Below, one piece after another: positions 25,101-37,100 of a stretch of DNA of 64,000 bases. A program made the translations under genes and the position numbers. The notes beneath the pieces are model-generated. The model saw only the letters and a list, made by a program, of their open reading frames with translations. It made no database searches and was not told the DNA's origin. This stretch comes from Jaltomata sinuosa (lineage: Eukaryota; Streptophyta; Magnoliopsida; Solanales; Solanaceae), in the NCBI GenBank assembly GCA_003996215.1, contig QJPP01000031.1, forward strand, positions 186,001-250,000. Reading direction: 5' to 3'. Position 1 is the stretch's first letter, and every line of letters starts with the position of its first letter.

Positions 25101-28100
25101 TTGAGAAAGAAAAGCTATATAGGAAGGGGACAAGTTTTTATATGACACAAAATTTGACATGGGATGGTTGGTGAGTTTTCTTACCCCTTTACGTTTGGCA
25201 ATTGGAAGATCAAGGTCTAAAGGAATAAGGGGTAAATGAGAATTAGAATCTGGACAATTACCTTGTATATCAGTGAGATCTTGCGGGGCGGACATTTGGT
25301 TCTGATGAGAGTCCTCAATCTCTTTTTCTTGATTCCGGTTTCTTCTCATGTAAACCAGTAATTCCTTTGTTTGTTCCTTGTCCTCGTCATTAATTGTATC
25401 ATGAAAAGGCTCTATTGTCTCAGTTTCCTTATTTTCACTATTTAAGTTGGGATCTCTTACCTTATCTAGGTTGTTATTACCAAAAATACAATTTCCCGTA
25501 TCTCTCATAAAACCTGGATCCTTTTGTTTCTCACATGTGAGGTCATTATCCCTCGAATCTTCACTATGTTTCTCCCCCTGAAGATGAGTTCCAAAGAGCA
25601 ATTGAGATTCAAAAAAGGTGATATCCATTGTGACAATAACCTTCCTAGTATTTGGGTCATAACACTTGTAGCCCTTTTGACTATGGGCGTAGCCAACAAA
25701 AACACATTTTTTAGCACGTGGATCAAGTTTACTCCTATTATGATCATGAACATGAACAAACACACTACACCCAAAGACTCTCAGAGATAGATCAGTGGTC
25801 AATCTAGAGGTAGGGAAGTATGTCTTGAACATACTGAAAGGGGTTTTAAAACCTAGAACACGGGAAGGCATCCTATTAATAAGATAGGTGGATGTCAAAA
25901 GAGCTTCTCCCCAAAGAAATTTAGGGACTCCACTTGTGAATATTAAGGCTCTAGTTACCTCCATAAGATGCCTATTTTTTCTGTCAGCTACTCCATTCTG
26001 TTGGGGTGTATCAGGACATGAACTTTGGTGCACTATTCCCTTGGAAGTGAAAAAATTGCCTAGCTGGTCATTAAAAAACCCTCTCCCATTATCACTCCGA
26101 AATATTTGAATCTTCTCATGAAATTGTGTCTCAACCATAACATAAAAAGCCTCGAATATATGTTTTACCTCCCCTTTGTCTTTCAATAGGTACACCCAAG
26201 TTAGTCTAGTGTGATCATCTATGAAACTCACAAGCCACCTTTTTCCATTTACAGTTGCTACCCTAGAAGGTCCCCAAACATCGCTATGGATTAACTTAAA
26301 GGGTTTCGTGGCCTGGTATTTTTGGGAAGAAAAAGATGAACGTCTGTGTTTAGCCATTTCACAAAATTCACACTGGAAAGAGGATGTACTTTTATTCATA
26401 AACAACTGAGGTAACAAGAGTTTTAAATAATGAAAACTAGGATGACCAAGTCTATAGTGCCATAACATGACCTTATTATCAACTCGAACAGAGTTCAAAC
26501 AAGCTGAACTAAAATTTACTGAATTGTGACCATCTTCAAGAAAATAGAGACCTTCAGACTCTACCATTGCCAATCATCCTCCCCGAGACCTTGTCCTGAA
26601 ATACACATGAAATAGAATCAAAGATAGCACGACAATTAAGGTTTTGAGTCAATTTGCTGACGGACAAAAGATTATGGGATAATTTTTGAACATGAAGGAC
26701 ATCAAAAAGAGTCAAAAGAGGGGTTAGTTTGACTGTCCCTTTTCCAGCAATTGCTGAGAAGGAACCATCAGCAACTTTGACCTTTTTATTTCCTGTTGAA
26801 GGAGTATAAGTCGAGAAAAAACGGGAATTCCCTGTCATGTGATCACTAGCAGCTGAATCTACGATCCAAGAGCTTATACCAGTTGAATCTGTACTTAAAA
26901 AAATAGATGGCACATTACCTGTTTGGGAAAAAGAGCAAGTGGGAGTAGAAGGATCAGGTTTACTGGATTGGAGTTGAGATTGGAGAAGTTTGTGCAGTAG
27001 CTCTAATTGTTCCTTGGTGAATGGTGGCATTTCTGGAGAAGATTTCAGTCCTGGTTCTCCGCTTGTACATTGAAAGGCCTGGCTGCCATGGTTGTCTGCC
27101 CTTTTTTTGTTCCAGTTAGGTGGTTTTCCATGGATTTTCCAGCAAGTCTCGCGAGTGTGCCAGTATTTTTTGCAAAAATCACACCACGGCTTCTTTTTCT
27201 TGTCATTTTCATTTTTCGCAGCAACTAAAGCCGAGGAATCTATATTTTTTGCTTCCAGATTGGAATCTATTTTTAGCATAACATTCCTCCTTGTTTCTTC
27301 TCGCCTAATCTCAGAAAAAGTTTCCCTCAAAGTGGGCAGTGGATTTTTTCCAAGAAGTCGAGAACGAAGTTCGTCGAAATCTTGGTTCAAACCTGCTAGA
27401 AACAGATATACCCTCTCATTTTCTTCCTTTTTCATCGCTTTTACACTATCCTTAGGACAGTCCCATTCATCATTATAGCATTGATCTAATTCTTGCCATA
27501 GGAAAATCATCTCATTATAGTAAATAGTAACACCTCTCTCTCCCTGCCTAGCTTTCCACAGTTTAATTTTCAATTCAAAAATCTGAGAGGCATTTTCTAC
27601 ATCAGAATAAGTCTCTCTAACAGCCTCCCGGACATCCCTAGCAGTGGGAAGAAATAAATATGGTTTACCTATGGCAGGTTCCATGGAATTTAGTAGCCAA
27701 GCGATTACCATCGAGTTTTCTGATCTCCAGGCATTCATTTTCGGGTCTGCTGGTTCAGGCTTTCTCGTTTCTCCAGTCAGGTGCCCAAGTTTTCCTCGAC
27801 CATCAATTGCCAAACGGACAGATTGTGCCCATTCCAAATAATTCTTCCCATTCAGCTTGTGAGAAGTAAGCTGAAAGGAAAAATGAGAAGAATAACTGCC
27901 TTGGTTCATTGTTGTCTCGGTCGGAACTCTATTAACAGAACTCTCGGCTTCTGGCTTCTGTTGATGCCGCTGGGTCAAGCAGCCCAGTAAATGTTGTTTT
28001 AGTCATAAGCAATGCAAGAATAAAGCAGCTCTGATACCACGTAAGTTTTGGTACCAAAATTGTACATTTTATTCATCTATAGAACTACAAATATATAGTA

Positions 28101-31100
28101 CAGAGAAACAAACAAAAAAGAATCAGATCCCTTGATTCTAGGAGATTTGAGAATCAAGGGATGATCTTATTTGATCTAATTACCTAAACTATTGAATAGC
28201 ATATCATATCTGATTTTTATCATATCAACTAAGATCCTACAAGATCAAATCTGATTATAGTTAGATAACCTCAAATCAACAATCCCTACTGTCTTTCTGG
28301 CAGCCACTTTAGTGGCACCTTCCTTCAAGATTTCTGATTTCCTTTTTGACTGGATTCATATTTATGTGTATGTCTGGAAAGATTACTATCTCATAACTCC
28401 ATCCACTTTCCTCTATAAAAATTTTCATCGGCAACTCTTTAGAGGATTTCTTAACGCCCAAGTTGTTCGGACTCTTCACTTTCGGTGCTGTACCCGTGTC
28501 GACACGACATGGGTGTGGGTGTGAGTGTGGGATTCGTACCCAATCTGATCAACCAATTTTGGGTACTTTGACAAAAATCGACGGAAAAATTCCGGATAGA
28601 TTCAATGATTTCTGTAATCAAAACAAAAGCTAAGGTGCAATTGAAAAAAATGGAATACCTTGTATATAGAAATTTCTCTGTCATTCCTTTTCCTTTTGAC
28701 TCCTTCCATAATTCTTCTCTTGATCAATATTTTCTCCTCAAGTTTTCCATACAATATCTCATAATTAAGGTTTTATAACTCTATTTTAGATATTTGAATT
28801 ATTTTTAGCTGAATCCCCGCACCCATATACATATCTGGATTCGTATCCCCGAATCTTAAAATTTAGACCATGAAGGATCCGACCTCCAGATCCGCACCTA
28901 TATCGGACACTCACACCCGAGTCCAAGCAACTTAGCTTGACGCATATCCTGGCCTGCTAGTAGTAAATAGTTTCGCGTCTTGTCTCTCTTGCTAGTAATA
29001 TTAGTATTATTTTCAATGTTTTTATTAATTTACTATTTCCGTATTTCTCATTCTTAGTTTTCTATTACTACTTATTGTCTCTTATGCCTCTATTGTCTTA
29101 CTAAACTGTTGTTGTTACTGCTTATGTCTTCATAAATGTTGTGTTTTTGCTTTCCTTGAGCCCAGGGTCTATCCGAAACAGACTCTCTACCTACCAAGGT
29201 AGGGGTAAGGTCTGTGTACACTCTACCCTTCCCAGACCCCAGTTGTGGGACTATACTGGGTAGTTGTTGTTGTATATCCTGGCCCATAGTATATCGTCAA
29301 CTCCGACAAAACCCCCGCAAAGATTCCTGACTATATTGAATGTGTTTTAGACTCCAAGCCTGAACCAATACACGAAAAACTTTGATCCGTCTATGCTCCT
29401 CCTCCATTATTGCCAGTTCTGACCCAACGACCGGACACCACCATTGAAGAGAGAGACATCTTCCGTTCTTGTACCAATCCCCTGCGTGAACTCAAACCGC
29501 CTCCTACCTAGATGGAAGCTCGAAAAGGAACTGGTTGTGATTCATCGGCGTCACTTTCAGAGAAGAACATATTTTCCATCTACTAATGAACCATTTCTGA
29601 ATCGTATCTGGGCTGATAAAGCATCCAACGAGACATATTGCAAATACTTGTGAGTTCTCTGCCCTCGTGTCCTTGCAAGTTTGAGTGTGACCAGAATCAA
29701 ACTTTGCAATGTCTGGCCATTGAGAGACCCCGCCTGACTCTACATATGATTTAGACAGGGAAGATAGATTAAACTTGGGATTGCTGTGATTTCCCAGGAA
29801 TCGAAGCACTTTGGTGGCAATATCACCCCAGCCTTTGTTGTGTATTACCTCTGGAATGATGACTGCATTTTTCCGATCACCCATCCATGTTTCAATTCTA
29901 ACAAATTGTCCAAAGATTTAATAGTTTTGATAGATTTTGTCGGTGTATGAGTTAATCTTCCTTCCCCATCACCTGTAAAGATTGTCGCTGCCCTTCGAAG
30001 CATTGTAAAGGTTCTCGCATACCCATCTCAGGTCGGTTTCATCAATGTTAATCTTGCTCGTGAATCGCCTATTGCACTTGATTAGAGAGAACCATCTATC
30101 ACAATAGCACTAGTATTAATAAGTTCAAAGGATTTCTCCCTAGAAACAAAGACAATACAATCTTCCATTAATGGAGAAAATAAAAAGGGTGCATAAGCCC
30201 CTTTAGAGATAGGGGCAATACTCTTGTGGTAGTAATTGCGAATGAGCAAGTAGCCATCGGAAAAGCTGAGCGGCGATGAGAAACAGAAAAGATTAGGCAT
30301 AATAGGACCGAGGCCTATATCCTAAGTCAGAGCAAAAAGTGAACTTATCTAGTTGTTTCACTAGGAAGTCTTTTTAACATTAATCATAAAACGGTTAAGA
30401 ATTGTTACAAAAAAATAGATAACGGATGTAAGTGTAACAGACATAACCCCCATCCCCTGAAAATAAAAGAGGATCAATCAAAGTATGCCCACCAAGAGAC
30501 AAACCAACCACCACCTCAATGAGAAGAAAGATACAAATTCAGACTTCATTTTGCTTGAACGGCGCATGAACATGAGAGGGATGGGATAATAAAACCTTTT
30601 CTGTTCTTTAGTGATATATTCAATTAGAGTTGCCATATTTTTAATGTCATAGTCAGGTTTAATGCATTTCACTGATCTACACAATCATATGACATAATCA
30701 AGTGCCTTTCACCAGTAACAGCTAACCATGAGATGTTAGCATGCTTCTACACACTTGCTGAGTTGTACAGTGATTATATGTATATCTATGAATTATGAAA
30801 TAATAAAATCACTGAGCCCCTGAAAGTATAACAATAGAAGAGAAAATCAACCTTGGATCCCTCCAAATGCTATGAAAGTGGAAATGTGGAATGATCAGGG
30901 TCGCGTTAAGATAACCTGCCACAGCAACAGCATTGCATATCTAGAAAGCACAAAAGCAACCAGAGGTAGGCATGTCAGTCACTGAAATGGAACTTCAGCA
31001 TTTGAAGAATAATCATCTTAGAACAGAGTACTTACTGATGTTCTTTGCTGATTTAGACCACCATTTGCCTCAATGTAAATGTACCCATTTGAATCAGGTA

Positions 31101-34100
31101 AACCTAAAAATATTCTATACAAGCTTAGTTGACACTCTACCATAGATACCAAAGATACAAAATAGATTTACTGTAGCATATACAAAATTCTGAACACACA
31201 ATGATTATCCCAAAAACTATACCACTATATAGGACACCACTTACTACAGTATATAATATATACTGCATAACCAAACATTGTTGATAACTTTTATTGTGAG
31301 GTACTAAAAGATTTATCAGCAAAAAAAACAGGGTTTCCTCAGTAGCTATCAGAAGAAATCAAGCAACACAGATAAAGAATGTCTTCCTTCGGCGAACGGC
31401 TAGACGCACGTATCACAACTTGAAACAATGAAAAAATAATGTTATGGGGCTTAAGGTAAGCTTCGAAAGATCCTTTCTTCAGCTGGTGTGCAGGAGCGCA
31501 CTTTCGTTCTCCCCTTAACCTTAACAAGGGACTTTCATGAATAGGAATTTGCTGCCAAAATGCAGCAGTTTTTCTTATAGAACTAACATGCATCAGCAAG
31601 AAGCATGACGAAAATTCCACTATTGCATCAAATTAGCAGCAGATTTTAGATGCAAAAAGGTTTGTAACCATAAAATTCTGATATAGTTTTCCGTGATGAA
31701 ATCTGAGACATGCTTTCTGCACTATCTCTTTATAGTATCACTCTCACAGAAGTATCAGACTTCGGCAAGTTAATTACAGTAATCAATGGACTCAAGTGAC
31801 AGGAAGAGGGAAGATGTTCTCAGCACAATTCCTCCTACTTCTGCTTAAGTGGACATCTTTCTTTCTGATCAACTGAAGGATGACCCAGATATTAAAATAC
31901 ATTAGTATATTTGATGCCACAACAATGAACACTACTTCAGTTAGATCCTTAGAATCAGAGAACAGATACTCCTAATTAAAGTTCCCCTGGACAACTAGAA
32001 ATTATAACACATCTCATTCCAGAAATAGATTTAGGTGGGAGTGGGAGCAACGAATAGGACACCCACTGCCTCCGACTAGGTGTCTGTGCGCGTAATTGAA
32101 CAGTTATGAACAAAAAGTATTATTACTAAATTGCATTCATTCGCATAATTAGATAATGGATGCTGTGGTACTGCACACACAATTTCATAGATGTCTGGGA
32201 ATACCTCCTTCAACAGCAAGTCATTCAGTGCAAATCTTTGTTGTTTTTTTTTTTTTGAAACTGGTAACTTCCAGTGCACATCTTTGTTTTTACATCCATT
32301 TCAAACCTTTAATATGACTTTGACATAGATTCATCCCAAAGGCTTTTCATATTGTTTACTCACAAAATTTGTGCACCATTAATTGCATTTGCCATACTTG
32401 ATGATTATAGCATCCCTCCATAACTCCTTACTGTCATTGAATCTCCAGTTCCACTGTAAGAACAAGCTTTTATTTTGTAAATTCGGTTTTTAACACCCAA
32501 ACTTTCAAGTTCTCTTATCACATGTGATTGTGTTTCAGTTATACTAAATGCATTTTCCTTCTATATTCTCTTCCATCCCACAGGAAGTTGCTTCTTATTC
32601 TATCCAACTTCTTTTCGACTTTTACAGGCATAGGTAATAAAGACATTAAGTGGGTAGGAATTCAATCAAGTACACCATTTATCAGTGTCAACCTGCCACC
32701 AAGAGATATGCAATGTATTTCTCCAGATGCCAGTTTTTTTCTGCACTTCTTAATTACCCCAAGCCATATGTTAATATCTTTCCCTTTTGCACCCAAAGGC
32801 ACCCCAAGATAAGTAGTAGAGAAGTTGTCTGAGTTGCATCTTGAAATACCAGCCAGCTTACTGATTATATGGTCAGCATTTACGGAAGAAATGGAGCTTT
32901 TGGCCCAATTAACATGTAGCCCAGACACAGCCGCGAAAGCTAATAGGAAATTTCAAATGCAACATTTGTTCGTCATCAGCTTTACATAGAATAAGGGTGT
33001 CATCAGCATAGAGAATGTGGGACACCTCAACTTTGTCGCCATTCCTGTTTTGCTGGGGAACTTTATAAGAAGTATCATTATAAAGAACTTTATAATAAGT
33101 ATCTTCAACTTTTAGTGAAGGGAGTATATTTTCATTTGAAAAGTTCCGTTTATAAATATTGTGGCACTCAGACAACCCATCGCAAATGGTGAGCTCTATT
33201 TCTCATTTTATGCTGGATAATTTTATCATTGATTGACTTTGCTTTGGCAAAGTAGGGAAACTATATTCTATATTACACCAAGATTACAAAAGGGTAGCTG
33301 AAATGAAGCCGAAGCTAAGCCAATTCAGAAAACAAGAGGAAACTAGATTGTAGGTATTGGCAATTGGTAACTAAAATGGCAACTTATCTCTTTACAGTAT
33401 TTCCTTGAAATTGTTCATCCAATTAAATATATCTTACTGAAAGGGAGAAAAAAATAATTTGATTGGTAATGTAGGAAGCTGCGTAACAGATACCCAGACA
33501 TTGTTTTAACCTAGATAAGTATAAAAATATACAGATCACATATCTTGTTATTTTTGTTGCAAAAAGATTTTAAAATCTACCGTTTTATCCAAGTTCCTCC
33601 CCTAGCAAGAAAGAGGTCTCAATTTTGGGTCGAAACAATGAAACACCTCGCCATGCTTCTTCACTAGAAGAGAACCAGCCAAATAAATCTGAACTGGTGC
33701 AAAGGCAATTTTACTATTGTGAGAAAGAAAGAGAAATTGACTGAGAGATTTGCTTGATCATTCACTCAAGTTATTGGGTTTAAGTAGCTAAGTTTACATG
33801 TTCTAAGAAAGGAAAGAGAATCAAAGCATACATAATTGCAGGATGTAATTGATCCTATACTATTTTTCCCCACCCCAAGCCCAGGAGGATCAATAGTCTT
33901 CTCACTTACCCTCCAGCGTGACTCGAACCGTCAACCTACCGATCGATGGTGGAGATGCTCAACCACTTGAGCAAGCCTCACTTGCTAATCCTATACTATA
34001 TTTAGAAGATTTTAGAAGTAAAGATTCTAGCACTCCCCTCAAGCTGCTGTCGCTGCTGGTGCATATAAATCATATGTACCAAGCTTGCTATATATATAAC

Positions 34101-37100
34101 TTATTCTCAGACCGGCAAGGGGCTTAGTGAATATATCTGCAAGTTGACCATTTGACCTTACGAACTTTATGACAATGTCTCTTGAGAGTTGAGAGTATCT
34201 TTTCTTTGATAAAATGACAATCAATTTCTATGGGGTCGTTTGGTTCGAGAGAACAAGTTATATAGGGATTATAATACGCCGATTAAATAATGATGGAATT
34301 ATTTAGTGGATATTCTTCTATGGGTAGATGTTAGGTTCATTAGACTAATAATGGATATACAGAGTATAATATAAAATATAAATTGGGATAAACATTTATT
34401 TTCAATTTTAACCATGTCTTTCTTCAAAAACTTTCGGAGAAGAGCTTTGGAGAAGGGAAAATGTGTCATTTTGTTAATTTATCACGGGACTAGTAATTCT
34501 GAAATTGCTATCCCATATAGAATGTGGTATAAAAATGATACCACAATTGTGGTATAAACAATCCTGGGATTCCTAATCGCAAAATCAAAATTTGTAACAA
34601 CAATGGATAAAGTAAACCCACAATTTAACCCAGGATTATAATCCTTTGTTCCACCAACCAAACGACTCATATGTGGTTGTTCCTCTCATTAAACACTAGA
34701 TATGATGCAACATGAAGTGCATCCTAATTATTACGCACAAGTTCTACTTGACAAATTTCTCCAAATTTCAATTCTTTTAGTAATTGTGTGATTCTTATGA
34801 GTTCATGTGCAGCCACTTCCATAACCAGATATTTTGCTTCTGCCCTTAACCTAGCAACTACATTTTGTTTCTTACTTTTTTCTTGTGAAATTGGTAACTT
34901 GTATTATATATCAAAACAGTACATGGGTTGTACTAAAACCATATATACATATGTACTCCAAACTCCACTGCTCTATGTCTACATTGAATCTAAAACATCA
35001 ATTATAGACACAGTATCATTTGAGTAGAGATGATTACACCAAAAACATAACAACATAATACAGTTTAACTTAACCTTCTGCACACTCTGTTTTCTATGCT
35101 CTCAAAGCACCTAGAGTTTCTCTCTTTCCAGATTGTCCACCAATTACTGGCAGGGACAATTCTCCATCTAGGGATAAAGAAGACATAAAGGCATAATGAT
35201 ATGATGATAAACAATGATAATTCAAACCAACATAATTGGGATTAGGATTAATAGCGGAGCAAATACTTTTTCGAAGAGCACTTGGAGGACTAGGAGGGGA
35301 AGACAAGTCCGCAGTATGTAAGGGATTCAGCGTAGCACGTGAATCATCTGGACTTGATATTACACGCTGACAATGATGATAAATCAAGCATGGTGCAGTT
35401 GTAGAATGTGGATTTGAAGGTGGTGGAACTGTTGATGGTGGAGTCATAGGTGGTGGAGTTATAGATGATGAAAGTGGTAGGTGGTGGAGTAGTTGGTGAA
35501 AAGGAAGTAAAGATAATGACAGGATCCCCAAAAGATGGAATTGGCAACACCTCAGGGATGTGTAGGTGGTTACCTGGACCTGTAAGAATGGTTGAGTTTC
35601 AAGAAATGTATATTTACGGACATAAGGTACCACTGGAGATGAGGTGAGTAGCACCGATAACCTATAAACTACACCCTCGAGTAACCTAAAAATACACACT
35701 TAAGAGCACGAGTAGCTAACTCGTCTTTTCCGAAGTGATGTTATGGACAAACACGTGCTCCCAAAAACACGAGGTGTAAAAAAGAATAAAGTTAAGTTTG
35801 AGAACAAAACAGAGTGTGAGATTTGATTCTAGATAGATGCAGAAGGCATATGATTTATCCCTAAAAACACATTGGAACATGAGATTGTATGAGTTGGGTG
35901 CAAGCAGTCTCAATAAGATGCTTCTTCCTCTCAGCTACCCCATGTCGGTGAGATGTACAATGACAAGATGTTTGATGAATAATTTCATGGAAGTTCATGA
36001 TCTGTTGAACTAAAAACAAATATTCTGACACATTCACTACAGATAGATAGAATCCCCAAATTGATGTTGAATTTTGGCATAGTAAGTTTGAAAAATTGAA
36101 TACAACTCAAATCAATTTTTCATCAAGAATGTCCAAGTGCACTAGGAATAATCATCAATGAACCTGACAAAGTAGTGAAATCCTATAGTAGAATTGATCT
36201 GACTAGGACCCCAAACATCCGATAGAACTAAAGTGGAAGGAGACTTTGCCGAATTATCAAGACATCTAAGGGAGAGAGAAACGAATATGCTTACCAAGTT
36301 GACATCACTTACACTCCAAAATAGACAAGTAAGACAAACTATGTACCATTTTCTGACGATAAACTAGGATATGCTAGCCGTCTTTTAATACATAGGTGAA
36401 CAAATAATAAGGCAAGTTGCAGATGATTTAGCAAGGATAAGGTAAGTCTCTGTAATTCACGCAGAGTGCCAGTAATCTGCCTCGTATTGTGTATGACAAC
36501 ATAGTCATACCACTTCACCTACTCCTATATAATACCCAAGTACTACTTAACCTCCCATTCTCCTCTCTCAAATCATAAATTACGTACTTTCTTTAACCAC
36601 TTTGAGGACTCGATCAAAGGGGGGAAATAGTAGTCTCTGGTTCTAATAGAAGTAGGCAAAAGATATAAGATTATGCATTTGCACATTTTGTAAAACATAC
36701 AGCAGTAACCTGAATGTTGAGACTTTGTGAGGAAAAAAATCAAAGGGGAAAAAGAAAGAGTACTTGAGCATAAAAACCATGAGCAAGATAAGTTCAGTTC
36801 TCAGATTTTCTACCTCTTGAGGACTTGTCAATGCATGGTCTCCATTCACCACCTTTATAGGAGTTTTTCCATATTGTCGATATCTACAGGTATTGAGTAC
36901 TTCATGTTAGCAGCATTTAGGAAATGAAAGAAAAATGATAAACGAATTTACCTTACATTGGAAATACATCTAATGATCAATTTCGTGGCCATCATGACAG
37001 TACCAAATATAACGTGGTCAAGCCCTCTTTACAGGAGATTAATTAGAATATTCCATTATGCATTCATCAAAGGAGGTAAAGGTACAAAGGAAAAATAAAT

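Larger units (their letters stand above)
23333..28281 (-). mobile_element. copia-A, full-length Ty1/copia retrotransposon
   Basis: 4949 bp with two 242-bp LTRs (23333-23574 and 28040-28281) that differ at only about five positions, and exact 5-bp target duplications ATCCC (23328-23332 and 28282-28286). The initiator-Met-type primer site complement GCTCTGATACCA lies at 28028-28039. A CTCCCCCTC complement of the purine tract follows the 3' LTR. All copia domains are present in order (gag, protease, integrase, RT, RNase H), but pol is broken. It is inserted in the intron 4 LINE, in sense with the host gene. Confidence 0.96.
19737..30300 (-). mobile_element. L1-type LINE carrying nested insertions
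   Basis: Minus-strand LINE whose A-rich 3' tail reads as TATTTTATTTTATTTTTTG near 19740. ORF1 pieces with DUF4283-like sequence lie at 29285-30300, 28282-28457 and 22640-23332, and ORF2 pieces at 20011-21834. It is interrupted by copia-A (23333-28281), two related MITEs (20666-20786 and 28458-28935) and a truncated RTE LINE (28955-29273). The middle of the RT, including its catalytic box, is missing. The 5' limit is uncertain and no target duplication was identified. Confidence 0.75.
33720..34880 (-). mobile_element. copia-C fragment: RNase H end plus 3' LTR
   Basis: The LTR is at 33720-34032 (interrupted by a SINE), with a GAGGGGAG purine tract next to it. RNase H relics include VKFVRSNGQLADIFTKPL-like sequence and KLGTYDLYAPA at 34039-34224 and, beyond a MITE, KKQNVVA-like sequence near 34800-34870. 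It is the same family as 1-600 but in opposite orientation. The 5' two thirds are missing. Confidence 0.85.

Noticed and set aside
27007..27990. Plus-strand ORFs opposite copia-A gag
   Set aside because: Shadows of the gag-protease ORF, with no family features.
29504..29884. A missing exon or separate host gene on the minus strand
   Set aside because: The QFLFELPSR and LSLQWW motifs are those of LINE ORF1 DUF4283 regions, and the flanks continue as LINE sequence.
30478..30684. 68-residue minus ORF next to exon 4
   Set aside because: Considered as a skipped exon of the O-fucosyltransferase, but exons 3, 4 and 5 join in phase without it and it matches no family block.
33864..33987. A functional tRNA gene, because of the B box
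   Set aside because: No cloverleaf with a paired acceptor stem can be drawn; the target duplications and extended tail show a SINE.
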